DNA from: JBJFCE01 sp964437825
GTDB lineage: Bacteria > Bacillota > Clostridia > Lachnospirales > Lachnospiraceae
Direction of reading: 5' to 3'
NCBI GenBank assembly: GCA_964437825.1
Contig: CAYTIH010000011.1
Span: forward strand, 1-58,707
Length of the DNA: 58,707 nucleotides
Position numbers and translations under genes: made by a program. The notes beneath the pieces are model-generated. The model ran no database searches and was not told the origin of the DNA. It was given only the letters and a program-made list of their open reading frames with translations. Below are positions 35,117 through 44,490 of this stretch, in pieces. Each line of letters begins with the position of its first letter. Position 1 is the stretch's first letter.

Positions 35117-35329
35117 ATCCCTCCACAATGTGAAATTGAAGCAAGTATAGCACGCACCTGTTTTATATGATAGAAAAAACGGCTATAAAAATTGTATAAA
35201 TCTCTTATGGGAAATCCCATAAGCCTCCGGTATCACGGCTTCATAACCGGACGAAATACGATACGCTTTGCAAGTTTCTCCGGTGACCGCGCCGCCGCCA
35301 TTGACTCGCTGTCCACGTAAACAAAAAAA

Positions 35330-35362
35330 GATATCAATGCTTCCATGGGGAGCATTGATATC
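35330..35362 (-). terminator. Terminator downstream of the sigma/anti-sigma operon
   Basis: GATATCAATGC (35330-35340) pairs perfectly with GCATTGATATC (35352-35362), and seven T residues follow on the minus strand. Confidence 0.85.
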
Positions 35363-35377
35363 TTTCCATACCGTAAC

Positions 35378-35484
35378 TTATAATACCTTGGAAAGAAAAT
35401 CCCTTAATCTCAAATTCTTTGGATTTCTGAAAAACTCTGACGGAGCACCCTCCTTCTGTATGTCTCCTTCATCAGCTCATTGTA
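35378..35484 (-). pseudogene. C-terminal fragment of a polar amino-acid ABC ATPase
   Basis: About 35 codons in one frame: ADEGDIQKEGAPSEFFRNPK followed by a DFLSKVL ending and TAA. This is the usual C-terminus of GlnQ-type ATPases. The frame is closed by a stop at the N-side and no Walker motifs remain. The stretch 35485-35602 before the anti-sigma gene stop may hold another scrap (a frame with VSPLYFGCRMKN) that I cannot assign. Confidence 0.65.
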
Positions 35485-35602
35485 GATGTTCCCCGACTTT
35501 ACAGAAGCTTTATTACAAGTCTGCATGATAGCACAGGAGTTTTTCATTCTACAGCCAAAATATAAAGGGGATACCAAAAAGACAGCTTCCTCCTGTAATC
35601 CT

Positions 35603-36742
35603 TCATCCTGTAATTTCGAATTCCTGAACTCCCATAAATCCCGGAGCAATTTCATACTTATCAAAACAAATGACGGGGTTCCCCGCAGCGTTAATATAGA
35701 AGTCAGTATTTTCATCAACGCCGGTAAAGCCTTCCTCAAATTCATCTCCCTCATCTGCGCCATAACCCCAATATGTCAACATGTTATCCGAATCCTGCGC
35801 AAGACGCGTTTCTATCTGTTCCACGATACTTTCATTACAGATCGTTACCCAATCATCCCCCAGCAAATCCTGAAGTGTCAGATACGCTCCGTTTTTCAAA
35901 TCCAGATTGTAATAATATCTGGCTCCATACACTGCAACCCAGGACTCTGTGGTCGTCAATACCAAGGATAACACATTGCCTTCATTATAAGTTACCTCAT
36001 AATCCACATCAATATCACAGGTTCTGCCTCCCCATTCTTCCTGCGTCCCGCCGGTTTCAAAAAACGCTTCCTTGTACTGCGCAAAACGTGCCTTGGCATC
36101 TTCCTCATAGGTGTCAATAATGGATTGAATCTCGGCATTTACATCTCCTATAAAACCGGCTGTTAATGAGGTCTCTTCCCCGTATTCCTGCGCTTCTGCC
36201 TCCGGCCGGGCCTGCTCTGACGAAAGATCCTCATCTGACTTCATTCTGCCCTCAATCTCTCCTGCATCCTCCGAATATGCCGATACCAACAAATCCTCCT
36301 GCGGACTGTCCGCCGTGTCTGCTCCATTCGTACCGGCTATGATTTCCGGAACATTAATGTTGACATTGGTGTCGTTTTCTTGATAAGAATAAGATCTCAC
36401 AGTGAGAACCTCCGCCAGCTTTCCAATCACCGGTATGCTCTGCATCTGCTTGGCAAATGCCTCATTGGTATTCAGCGGAATGAAAAACAACAGAAGCGCT
36501 GCCGCCATAGAGCCAAGGGTACGAAGCGTAATTTTCATCCCCCTCCTTCTGGCCATTTTCCTTATATATTTGGTATGCTCCTGTGTATACTCCTCGATCG
36601 TCTTGTGCACCAGTTCATTTAACTTATCCGGTATCGGAATCTGTTCATACGCTTTCAGTGCTTCATGAAATTTTGCTTCTTCTCCAATTAAAGTCATATG
36701 GTTTAACTCTTCCTCTTCCTGTGGTTTTAATACTTCACTCAT
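35603..36742 (-). CDS. RsiV-like anti-sigma factor
   Basis: 379 residues. An N-terminal cytosolic segment (1-75, acidic then basic) is followed by a single membrane helix at about 76-97. An extracellular linker leads to a C-terminal DUF3298-type domain with YGARYYYNLDLKNGAYLTLQDLLGDD and DFYINAAGNPVICFDKYEIAPGFMG. This layout matches RsiV, which in Bacillus holds the sigma factor SigV and is cut after binding lysozyme. Start overlaps the sigma gene stop by 4 bp (ATGA). The lysozyme-sensing role is inferred from the family. Confidence 0.85.
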   Translation of the reverse strand: MSEVLKPQEEEELNHMTLIGEEAKFHEALKAYEQIPIPDKLNELVHKTIEEYTQEHTKYIRKMARRRGMKITLRTLGSMAAALLLFFIPLNTNEAFAKQMQSIPVIGKLAEVLTVRSYSYQENDTNVNINVPEIIAGTNGADTADSPQEDLLVSAYSEDAGEIEGRMKSDEDLSSEQARPEAEAQEYGEETSLTAGFIGDVNAEIQSIIDTYEEDAKARFAQYKEAFFETGGTQEEWGGRTCDIDVDYEVTYNEGNVLSLVLTTTESWVAVYGARYYYNLDLKNGAYLTLQDLLGDDWVTICNESIVEQIETRLAQDSDNMLTYWGYGADEGDEFEEGFTGVDENTDFYINAAGNPVICFDKYEIAPGFMGVQEFEITG

Positions 36743-37266
36743 GCGACTCCCTCCTTCATATATTCTTTCAGCTTCTTCAGTCCCTGATACAATCTATACT
36801 TTACCGTACTCAGGTTTACACCTGTTACATCTGATATTTCTATCAGAGTCATTTCTTCAAAAAAGTACAGCTTTATGACAGTCTGCATTGTTTCCGGGAG
36901 ATTCAAAATAGCTGCATATAGTTTCTCACATCTGCTTGTCACGATTGTCTCGGGATTCCCATACGAATTATCCTCTTTCAACTGTGCAAGCTGGGATGCT
37001 TCCGTCAGCATTTCCTCTTCATAAAGCGCTTCCCTGCCGGATTTTCGGAGAATATTCAGGCTTTCATTGACTACAATCCGGTAAAACCATGTCTTCATGT
37101 AGTGCCTGTTCCTGAGAGACTCATAATTCTCCAATGCTTTGATAATCGCATTTTGAACGACATCCAGAGCCGTCTGCTCCTCTTTGACATAACTGTAGGC
37201 CAGACGGTAAAACTGTTTCTGGTTCTCTATGATATATTCCGTTAATTCTTCATATAAATCTGCCAT
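36739..37266 (-). CDS. ECF RNA polymerase sigma factor, SigV-like
   Basis: 175 residues from ATG 37264-37266 (MADLYEELTEYI) with GGGGAT upstream; an in-frame ATG at 37314 is less likely. Region 2 (FYRLAYSYVKEEQTALDVVQNAI ... MKTWFYRIVVNESLNILRK) and region 4 (TVIKLYFFEEMTLIEISDVTGVNLSTVKYRLYQGLKKL) are both complete. Coupled to the anti-sigma gene. Likely autoregulated; upstream the palindrome GTAAGCAGCTTAC lies in the leader but I could not define an ECF promoter with confidence. Confidence 0.9.
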   Translation of the reverse strand: MADLYEELTEYIIENQKQFYRLAYSYVKEEQTALDVVQNAIIKALENYESLRNRHYMKTWFYRIVVNESLNILRKSGREALYEEEMLTEASQLAQLKEDNSYGNPETIVTSRCEKLYAAILNLPETMQTVIKLYFFEEMTLIEISDVTGVNLSTVKYRLYQGLKKLKEYMKEGVA

Positions 37267-37406
37267 ACTTCTTATCCCCTTTGTCTTTGTAAGCTGCTTA
37301 CACTTTTTAGACAAAATCCAGCCTTCGAAAGTCAGTCTTTTTCACAAAAATTATCGCGTGCTTTGAACTATACGGCGGTCGCATAAAACACTTTTTTGTA
37401 TTTTCA

Positions 37407-37436
37407 TTGATTAAATTTTCATTCCCTGCATATACT
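37407..37436 (+). promoter_or_regulatory. Candidate promoter of the DUF6512 gene
   Basis: TTGATT (37407-37412), 18 bp, TATACT (37431-37436), about 30 bp before the start codon. Confidence 0.55.
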
Positions 37437-37466
37437 ATTCCCAAATTTTATAAAGGATCTGATTCT

Positions 37467-37997
37467 ATGAAACAATTAAAAAACTCCGTCCGGATCCTTG
37501 GACTTTTTACGATCATAGCCGGCGCGGCGCTTCATTTCCTGTTTGAATGGTGCCGAAGCTCCCCGTTGGCCGCGCTGATTGCTCCGGTAAATGAATCTGT
37601 CTGGGAACATGAAAAGCTGCTTTTTTATCCTTTTCTGGCAGGTGCTTGTGTTTTGTACCTGTGTTTCAAAAAACTCTCATGGATTCCTTTTTCCGCTGCG
37701 GCAGGACTTCTTACCGGTATGCTCAGCATTCCGTTTTTATATTATACTTATACCGGTGCGCTTGGCCTGCAGGCCGACTGGTTCAATATCGTTATCTTTA
37801 TCATTAGTGTTTTTATCACCTGTACGGTATTTTATCTTCTTGCCTTAGCAGAGTTCTCGCCGCGTCCGGCGAAATGGATTGGAATCTGCCTCCTGCTATT
37901 CCTGATCCTGCTCCTGACCTGGTTTACTTTTGCGCCTCCTGAGCTTCCCCTGTTTCAGGACCCTGTAACCGGGACCTACGGCTACCTCAAAAAATAA
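37467..37997 (+). CDS. DUF6512-type membrane protein
   Basis: 176 residues from ATG 37467 with AAAGGAT upstream. Six hydrophobic segments; the conserved LHFLFEW...PVNESVWEHEKL stretch near residues 25-55 marks this uncharacterised family. Likely first gene of a two-gene plus-strand unit with the DUF421 gene, 31 bp apart. Function unknown. Confidence 0.75.
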   Translation: MKQLKNSVRILGLFTIIAGAALHFLFEWCRSSPLAALIAPVNESVWEHEKLLFYPFLAGACVLYLCFKKLSWIPFSAAAGLLTGMLSIPFLYYTYTGALGLQADWFNIVIFIISVFITCTVFYLLALAEFSPRPAKWIGICLLLFLILLLTWFTFAPPELPLFQDPVTGTYGYLKK

Positions 37998-38028
37998 CAA
38001 GACAAATCGCTCAGAAACGGAGATTCGT

Positions 38029-38739
38029 ATGAAAGAAATATTATATATTATAGTGCTCTCTTTAGGCTCATTAGTCGCCCTGTTTCTTTTATCCAAAATC
38101 ATGGGATACAGACAGATTAGTCAGATGTGTATGTTTGACTATATTAACGGAATTACCATAGGCTCCATTGCGGCAGAAATGGCTACCTCCCTGGAAAATA
38201 ATCCCATGCAGCCGCTGACTGCAATGATCGTTTATGCACTTGGCGTCACCTTTTTGTCCCACATCTGTACCAAGTCCATTTTGATCCGGCGATTTATCGT
38301 AGGGAAGCCGGTAATTTTGTTAAATAATGGAGAAATTTACGAACGCAATTTGAAAAAGGCCAAAATCGATATCAATGAATTTTTAACTCAGTGCAGAGTC
38401 AGCGGCTACTTTGACGTATCGAAGCTTCAGACCGCAGTCTTAGAACCGGACGGAAGAATCAGCTTCCTCCCGTTGTCCACAGACCGTCCGATTACACCGG
38501 GCGATATGAACATTGCGCCCGCACAGGAAACCATGGTTGCCAACATCATTATTGACGGCCATATCATGGAAAAAAATCTGAAACACACCGGAAAAGACGA
38601 AACTTGGCTGAAAAGGCAGCTAAAAGCACAGGGCGCGGACTCAGTCTCGGATGTACTTTTAGCTACGGTAGATATGCAGAATCAATTGACGGTTTATACC
38701 AAAAATCATGACATTCGTGGTAAAGATTTGTTGATTTAA
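38029..38739 (+). CDS. DUF421 (YetF-like) membrane protein
   Basis: 236 residues: three membrane helices in the first 90 residues, including MGYRQISQMCMFDYINGITIGSIAA. A cytosolic domain with KPVILLNNGEIYERNLKKAKID and a second similar half follow. Matches the YetF/DUF421 family found in spore formers; molecular function unknown. RBS is weak (GGAG 7 bp upstream). Confidence 0.88.
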   Translation: MKEILYIIVLSLGSLVALFLLSKIMGYRQISQMCMFDYINGITIGSIAAEMATSLENNPMQPLTAMIVYALGVTFLSHICTKSILIRRFIVGKPVILLNNGEIYERNLKKAKIDINEFLTQCRVSGYFDVSKLQTAVLEPDGRISFLPLSTDRPITPGDMNIAPAQETMVANIIIDGHIMEKNLKHTGKDETWLKRQLKAQGADSVSDVLLATVDMQNQLTVYTKNHDIRGKDLLI

Positions 38740-38789
38740 TATATTACATTCATGGATACTCCTGCCGGTCCCGGATTGCAGACATGATT

Positions 38790-40069
38790 CTAGTCAAACG
38801 GCACAATCCGATATTTTTCACTAAGCCGAAATACATCCTCCTCTTGATCATATTCCAAGACGGAAAAAATTTCTCCGGTAGGAAAAGATACTCCACATTC
38901 GTAATTATACGGTATCATAACATGTATCGTATTATTTTCATCAAAGAAAAATTTATGATATCTCTCCCCATATGTTACCATAGTAATCTCATTATTTGTG
39001 ACAGAGGTTTCAAAATATCCGCTAACCTCCTCTGCGTCTTCTGTCTGAATCGTATAATAAATTTTTCTTTTTCCCTCTGCTTGTTGATCCGGTTCAATCT
39101 CAAAGCCTATGATATGTCCGTCCATCTTCCGTACCCATTCGGGGTCCACGGTAATTTCCTTCATTCAGCTCACATCCACGATATACAGATCCTGCTCCAG
39201 TACTCCCGTTCCGCCCTCTGAAACAAGTATTAACAGTTCCTTTTCTCCATCTCCTGTCACATCCATCCAGTATAATTGTAACGATGAACCGGCCGTTCCG
39301 CTCACCTGCATAGAGTGATTGATATAAAGCTTTAACTGCTGCCCGTTTTTTTCAAAAAGCCACCATATCCCCGTTTCTTCTTCCAATTCTACTACTTTAA
39401 GACCGCCGCGTCCTCCAGCATCCTGCATTGTTTATTCCCCATCTCAACCCATGATAACAAAAATCCCGGATAACACTCCTTCGCATAATTCACGGAATTA
39501 CGATCCCATATCTCTAAAATTTCTTCCAAATCACGCACCGATACCACATCCGGTGCTTCTGTTACAATTGCAGCATTTTCGCTTATCTCAATCTCCCTTG
39601 CAATGTAAATCGGTGTATCTGTCCACCGCCGTTCATAAGCCTTAATTATGCGGTATCTTCCATCTCCTGTTTTCTCCCAGAAAGAAGCCAGATCCAGACT
39701 GACATAGCTTAATGCATCACTTTGCTCATAGTTAAGCTTTACACCGCCTTCTAAATACTCATAATCCGCAAAATCGGAATATAGCGTCCTCCACGTTTCT
39801 CCATCCAAATATTCTATCGCTATTCCCGGTATAAACTCAGTAAGATTCCAAAGCCTTGTTTCAATGGAATAAAAGGATACCGGTCCTGTTACAAGTTCAT
39901 CGCCGGATAACTGTATTGGTTCTTCGATTGGATGGTCATCTACAACAGTAAACTCGCTAACGGCATATTGATCAAACGTTTCCTTGTTTGAACGCTGCAT
40001 GGCAATAAATACACAACATACCACTGCCAAAAATATAATTGATATTACTATTTTCTGCCGTTTTCTCAT
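38790..40069 (-). pseudogene. Membrane-anchored or secreted protein gene broken into three frames
   Basis: Three segments lie end to end on one strand. 39392-40069 (225 residues) has an N-terminal helix near residues 8-24. 39165-39428 (87 residues) is in another frame and contains WMDVTGDGEKELLILVSEGG, a VCBS-like calcium-loop repeat. 38790-39164 (124 residues) is in the same frame as the second and separated from it only by a TGA. Neither internal piece has a good ribosome-binding site. The simplest reading is one gene of about 430 codons with a frameshift near 39400-39430 and a nonsense codon at 39165-39167. I do not recognise its function. Confidence 0.6.
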
Positions 40070-40076
40070 ACTACTC

Positions 40077-40098
40077 CTCCATTTCTGAGTGATTTGCC
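40077..40098 (-). repeat. Short copy of the dispersed leader motif
   Basis: Minus-strand GCAAATCACTCAGAAATGGAG directly before the GAGTAGT-ATG of the broken gene. It matches the S51 and fabK leaders in the CACTCAGAAATGGAG part only. Confidence 0.7.
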
Positions 40099-40137
40099 AA
40101 AGCTATTTGTTTTCGCTGTTTCCAGTGATAACGAAAA

Positions 40138-40172
40138 ATCGCACCGGCATCTATCTATATACCCGGTGCGAT
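40138..40172 (-). terminator. Terminator of rubrerythrin
   Basis: ATCGCACCGG (40138-40147) pairs with CCGGTGCGAT (40163-40172), with TTTTTCG following on the minus strand. Confidence 0.8.
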
Positions 40173-40248
40173 CCTTCCAATACATAATACAATATATATG
40201 ATAGCAGTCTGCATTCTCACTTATGCTATACTAAAACAAAATCGGTTT

Positions 40249-40785
40249 TTAATAATTCTCCGCTTTCACCTGAAAATAGGACTGCGGATGAGCGCATACC
40301 GGACAAACCTCCGGTGCCTTTTTCCCTACACAGATATGTCCGCAGTTGCGGCACTGCCAGATCACCATGCCGTCCTTGGAAAATACGGTCTCGCTTTCGA
40401 TATTGGAAAGGAGCTTTCTGTATCTTTCCTCATGCTCTTTTTCAACGGCGGCAACTCCGTCAAACAGCCTTGCAATTTCATCAAAGCCCTCCTCACGGGC
40501 CTCTTTTGCAAACTGTGCATACATATCAGTCCACTCATAATTTTCACCCTCTGCGGCTGCTTTCAGATTTTCAGGGGTGCTTCCGATTCCGCCAAGGAGC
40601 TTAAACCACATCTTGGCATGTTCTTTCTCGTTTAATGCAGTCTCTTCAAAAATTGCAGCAATCTGCTCATATCCATCCTTTTTAGCCTTAGAAGCGAAAT
40701 AGGTATATTTATTTCTCGCTTCAGATTCGCCTGCAAATGCAGTTTTTAAGTTAGCTTCTGTTTTTGATCCTTTCAGTTCCGGCAT
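40249..40785 (-). CDS. rbr: Rubrerythrin
   Basis: 178 residues. The ferritin-like diiron domain carries the Glu ligands in FAGESEARNKYTYF and ETALNEKEHAKMW, and later VAAVEKEHEERYRK. The C-terminal rubredoxin domain has CRNC (near 145) and CPVC pairs. Reduces hydrogen peroxide in the cytoplasm of anaerobes. Monocistronic with promoter and terminator; functionally matches the flavodiiron protein at 11.3 kb. No PerR box was evident by eye. Confidence 0.96.
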   Translation of the reverse strand: MPELKGSKTEANLKTAFAGESEARNKYTYFASKAKKDGYEQIAAIFEETALNEKEHAKMWFKLLGGIGSTPENLKAAAEGENYEWTDMYAQFAKEAREEGFDEIARLFDGVAAVEKEHEERYRKLLSNIESETVFSKDGMVIWQCRNCGHICVGKKAPEVCPVCAHPQSYFQVKAENY

Positions 40786-40830
40786 AATGCCACCTCTTTC
40801 TTCTCTTTATTAGTAATGATTCCTGTATTC

Positions 40831-40859
40831 AGAATATATGATTTACGAATAAAGTGCAA
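40831..40859 (-). promoter_or_regulatory. Rubrerythrin promoter
   Basis: TTGCAC (40854-40859), 17 bp, TATTCT (40831-40836) on the minus strand. Confidence 0.65.
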
Positions 40860-40920
40860 GCAGAATCTAAAAGAATTCTGTTTCTTATTTATTTTGACAT
40901 CAAACAGTAAGCTTTCTGCG

Positions 40921-41883
40921 TTACCATTCCAGGACCGTGGAGCCCCATGTCAGACCTGCTCCAAATCCGGACAGTACTATCTTGTCCCCCCGCTGCAGCA
41001 TTCCCTTTCGGTTGATTTCATCTAACAGGATCGGTACGCTGGCTGCTGATATATTGCCGCAATGATCCAGATTCATCGGAAATTTATCCTCGGACACTTT
41101 TAAACGCTTTGCTACAGACTGAAGAATTCGTATATTGGCCTGATGCAGAACAAAATAGTTTATATCCTCATTTGTAAGCCCTGCCTGTCCCAACACCCGC
41201 CGAATGCTTTCGGGTACTGCCGTGACTGCAAATTTATAAACCTCCTGTCCGTCCATATGGACATAATCAAGTTCCATGCTGTTACTTACAAGAGGATTGT
41301 TGTTCAGGCGGTTCTTTCCGGCCAGAACCATGCCCCTGCTGCCGTCGCTTCCCTGGTCAAAGGCAATGATCCCTTCCTGATCCGCTTTTACTACCGCGGC
41401 TCCCGCGCCGTCTCCAAACAGAACGCAGGTACTTCTGTCGTTCCAGTCCATGACTTTACTTAAGGTTTCGGCCCCGATAATCAGCGCCGCCCTGCACATA
41501 CCTGCCTGCATGTAAGCATATGCCGTATGTAATGCGAATATAAACCCGGAACAGGCGCCGTTAATGTCAAATGCCGTTGCGTTGAGCGCCCCAATCGCGG
41601 ACTGTACCTCACAGGCAACGGATGGCGTAATATGATCTCCGGATATGGTTCCGACCAGAATCAAATCCAGCTCCTCCGGCGTTATACCGGCGTCCTCCAT
41701 GGCAGCTTTTGCCGCTTCAACAGACATGCTTACCGTTGTTTCTTCTTTTACAAGATGTCTTGCGCGTATTCCTGTTCTGGTATGAATCCATTCATCCGAT
41801 GTATCCATGATTTTCGACAGATCATCATTCGTTACGGTTGTCTTTGGCAGAAAACTGCCGGTACCTATGATTCTCGTTGTCAT
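40921..41883 (-). CDS. fabH: 3-oxoacyl-ACP synthase III
   Basis: 320 residues. Starts each fatty acid by condensing an acyl-CoA primer with malonyl-ACP. Catalytic triad visible: Cys111 in DINGACSGF, His in VLHQANIRI near 245 and Asn in CGNISAASVP near 275. Last gene of the second fab transcription unit, 44 bp after fabZ. In most Clostridia fabH is first in the cluster, so the position is unusual. Confidence 0.96.
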   Translation of the reverse strand: MTTRIIGTGSFLPKTTVTNDDLSKIMDTSDEWIHTRTGIRARHLVKEETTVSMSVEAAKAAMEDAGITPEELDLILVGTISGDHITPSVACEVQSAIGALNATAFDINGACSGFIFALHTAYAYMQAGMCRAALIIGAETLSKVMDWNDRSTCVLFGDGAGAAVVKADQEGIIAFDQGSDGSRGMVLAGKNRLNNNPLVSNSMELDYVHMDGQEVYKFAVTAVPESIRRVLGQAGLTNEDINYFVLHQANIRILQSVAKRLKVSEDKFPMNLDHCGNISAASVPILLDEINRKGMLQRGDKIVLSGFGAGLTWGSTVLEW

Positions 41884-41927
41884 ACTATAACAATACTCCT
41901 TTCAAATCCGGATACCCGAATCCGTTC

Positions 41928-42356
41928 TCAGCCGATTGCAAATATCAGCTCGGCGCTGGCCACCAGCTTATCGCCAACATACGCTTTGGCCTCTCCGATC
42001 CCCATAGGTCCCTTTACCTTAGTCATCGTTGTTTCTAATCGAAGGACATCGCCCGGCGTTACTTTTCCTTTAAACTTTGCATGATTGATTGCCGCAAAAA
42101 AAGCAAGCTTTCCCTTATTCTCCGGCACACTCAATATTGCAACTGCCCCGGCCTGCGCAAGCGCTTCTATAATCAATACGCCCGGCATAACCGGCTCTCC
42201 CGGAAAATGTCCCGCAAAATACGGCTCATTATAGCTGACGCATTTGGTTGCAACAGCCCGCACTCCCGGTTCCAGTTCTTCAACCGTATCGATCAGCAGA
42301 AACGGCTGTCTATGAGGAATGATCTCCATGATTTCTTTTGTTGTTAATAACGACAT
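41928..42356 (-). CDS. fabZ: 3-hydroxyacyl-ACP dehydratase
   Basis: 142 residues with the hot-dog fold motif HFPGEPVMPGVLIIEALAQ (active-site His and Glu). Dehydrates beta-hydroxyacyl-ACP in each elongation cycle. Preceded by a 92-bp gap after fabF that contains the palindrome AGGCAATTGCCT. Confidence 0.96.
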   Translation of the reverse strand: MSLLTTKEIMEIIPHRQPFLLIDTVEELEPGVRAVATKCVSYNEPYFAGHFPGEPVMPGVLIIEALAQAGAVAILSVPENKGKLAFFAAINHAKFKGKVTPGDVLRLETTMTKVKGPMGIGEAKAYVGDKLVASAELIFAIG

Positions 42357-42448
42357 ACGCTGACTCCTTTCGCTTCTTACAATAATACCCTAACCAGGCA
42401 ATTGCCTAATACCCTGACTATACCATAAGCAATGGCTTTCCGCCAATT

Positions 42449-43687
42449 TTAATCACAATACTGCGCAATCAGGATACTTGCATTATGTCCGCCAAATCCG
42501 AGTGAATTGGACAGTGCATAAGGTACCTGCATGGAAACGGGCTCCTTACAATAATCCAGATCACATTCCTCATCCGGTACCTGATATCCTGCAGTCGCAT
42601 GAAGATAGCCCTCTTCCAATTCCTTCACACAGGCAACAAATTCTACGGCGCCTGCTGCACCAAGAAGATGACCTATCATGGACTTTGTGGAATTGATTTT
42701 CATTTTCTTTGCATGTTCCTCGCCGAATGCCAGCTTAATTGCCCTCGTTTCAAACAGATCATTATGATGTGTAGCAGTGCCATGGGCGTTGATATATGTT
42801 ACCTCCTGCGGTGCCACGCCCGCATCCTCCATCGCATACTGCATTGCCTTTGCCGCACCGGAACCGTCCTCTGCCGGTGAAGTAATATGATAAGCGTCGG
42901 AAGTACAGCCATAGCCTACGACTTCCGCATAAATCTTTGCATCTCTGTTTAATGCATGCTCCAATTCCTCTAATACGACGATACCTGCGCCCTCTCCCAT
43001 GACAAAGCCGCTCCGCTCTTTATCAAAAGGAATGGAACAGCGCTTCGGATCCTCGGATGCGGACAGCGCAGTCAAAGCGGTAAAGCCCGCAATACCTACC
43101 TGCGAAATACTGCTCTCCGTTCCTCCGGCTACCATAACTTCCGCCTCTCCATACTGGATGGAACGGAACGCTTCTCCGATTGAATTTGTTCCCGTTGCAC
43201 AGGCCGTTACTACATTCAGACTCTTACCCTTCAGCCCAAATTGAATCGAAACGTTTCCTGCTGCCATATTACTGATCATCATGGGCACCATAAGCGGGTT
43301 TACTCTGGAAGGTCCTTTATCCAGAATCTTTGCGTAAGCTGTTTCCATCTGCTGCAGGGAACCGATTCCGTTTCCGATGGAAACGCCGACGCGGTACGGA
43401 TCTTCCTGACTCATATCCAGCTTTGCATCCTCAAGCGCCTCTTTTGCGGCAGCAACCGCATACTGGCTAAACAGCTCCATTCTTTTTGCCGCCTTGAAAT
43501 CCATATATGCCTTGGCATCAAAATCCTTCACCTCTGCTGCCAGCTTGCATTTATATTCCGTTGTATCAAATCTGGTAATAGGCGCAAAACCAAGCTTCTG
43601 TTCCTTTAACCCTTCAAAAAAAGAATCAACATCATTTCCGATCGGTGTAACGGCTCCCAGGCCCGTAACAACTACTCTACGTCTCAT
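42449..43687 (-). CDS. fabF: 3-oxoacyl-ACP synthase II
   Basis: 412 residues. Catalytic Cys in VTACATGTNSI (about 162), the two His in NAHGTATHHND and KSMIGHLLGAAG, and Lys in KSMIG: the complete KASII set. Elongates acyl-ACP. 24 bp after fabG. Confidence 0.96.
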   Translation of the reverse strand: MRRRVVVTGLGAVTPIGNDVDSFFEGLKEQKLGFAPITRFDTTEYKCKLAAEVKDFDAKAYMDFKAAKRMELFSQYAVAAAKEALEDAKLDMSQEDPYRVGVSIGNGIGSLQQMETAYAKILDKGPSRVNPLMVPMMISNMAAGNVSIQFGLKGKSLNVVTACATGTNSIGEAFRSIQYGEAEVMVAGGTESSISQVGIAGFTALTALSASEDPKRCSIPFDKERSGFVMGEGAGIVVLEELEHALNRDAKIYAEVVGYGCTSDAYHITSPAEDGSGAAKAMQYAMEDAGVAPQEVTYINAHGTATHHNDLFETRAIKLAFGEEHAKKMKINSTKSMIGHLLGAAGAVEFVACVKELEEGYLHATAGYQVPDEECDLDYCKEPVSMQVPYALSNSLGFGGHNASILIAQYCD

Positions 43688-43711
43688 ATTTTCCTCACTT
43701 TCTCTTCACAC

Positions 43712-44452
43712 TTACATGGACAATCCGCCGTCAACAGCAATTACCTGTCCTGTAATATACGCCGCCTTGTCGCTGGCAAGAAACGCTACGGTTTCCGCAA
43801 CATCCTTTGTGGAACCCACCCTTTTTAATGGAATTGCAGCAGCCACTGCTTCCTTTGCCGTATCCGTCATGGCATCCGTCATGTCGGTAGCTATAAAGCC
43901 CGGCGCTACTGCATTTACGGTAATTCCTCTGCCTGCAAGCTCCTTTGCCGCTGTCTTGGTAAGCCCGATTACGCCCGCCTTGGAGGCTGCATAATTTGCC
44001 TGTCCTGCATTACCGCCAAGTCCGCTGACGCTTGACAGATTGATAATCCGTCCGCTGCGCTGCTTCACAAAAGAGCGGTATAATAATTGCATGGTATGAA
44101 AGGTACCCTTTAGATTGGTATCGATTACCGCATCAAAATCCTCCGGCTTCATCATCATCATCAGGTTATCCCGTGTAATTCCCGCATTATTTACGAGTAT
44201 ATCAATATGTCCGAACTGCTGCAATGCATCCTTGATCATAACGCTGCATGCTTCATAATCAGCCACAGAACATTGTATTGCAGCCGCCTTTCTTCCCATA
44301 GCACGAATCTGCTGTACGACATCATCCGCCGCAGCCGCAGACCCGTTGTAATTTACAATGACGTCCGCTCCATAAGAAGCCAGCGTCAAAGCGATTTCCC
44401 GGCCGATTCCTCTGCCCGCTCCTGTTACCAGTGCAACCTTGCCACTAAGCAT
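43712..44452 (-). CDS. fabG: 3-oxoacyl-ACP reductase
   Basis: 246 residues, short-chain dehydrogenase: TGAGRGIGREIA cofactor loop, NNAG, the Ser of NLSSVSG and the YAASK catalytic pair. NADPH-dependent keto reduction in the elongation cycle. 38 bp after fabD. Confidence 0.96.
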   Translation of the reverse strand: MLSGKVALVTGAGRGIGREIALTLASYGADVIVNYNGSAAAADDVVQQIRAMGRKAAAIQCSVADYEACSVMIKDALQQFGHIDILVNNAGITRDNLMMMMKPEDFDAVIDTNLKGTFHTMQLLYRSFVKQRSGRIINLSSVSGLGGNAGQANYAASKAGVIGLTKTAAKELAGRGITVNAVAPGFIATDMTDAMTDTAKEAVAAAIPLKRVGSTKDVAETVAFLASDKAAYITGQVIAVDGGLSM

Positions 44453-44490
44453 ACCTTTTCTCCTTTATTTTGGTTTCCATATCCGCCTGA

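Noticed and set aside
39165..39167. In-frame TGA as a selenocysteine codon
   Set aside because: No selenocysteine-enzyme motif around it and no convincing SECIS hairpin directly downstream; an upstream frameshift in the same gene points to decay instead.
42383..42415. TAATACCCT direct repeats around AGGCAATTGCCT as an excision footprint of the MITE-like element
   Set aside because: Only about 10 bp resemble the element's end (TAGGCAATTGC) and the target repeat is short; chance is likely. Kept only as a note.
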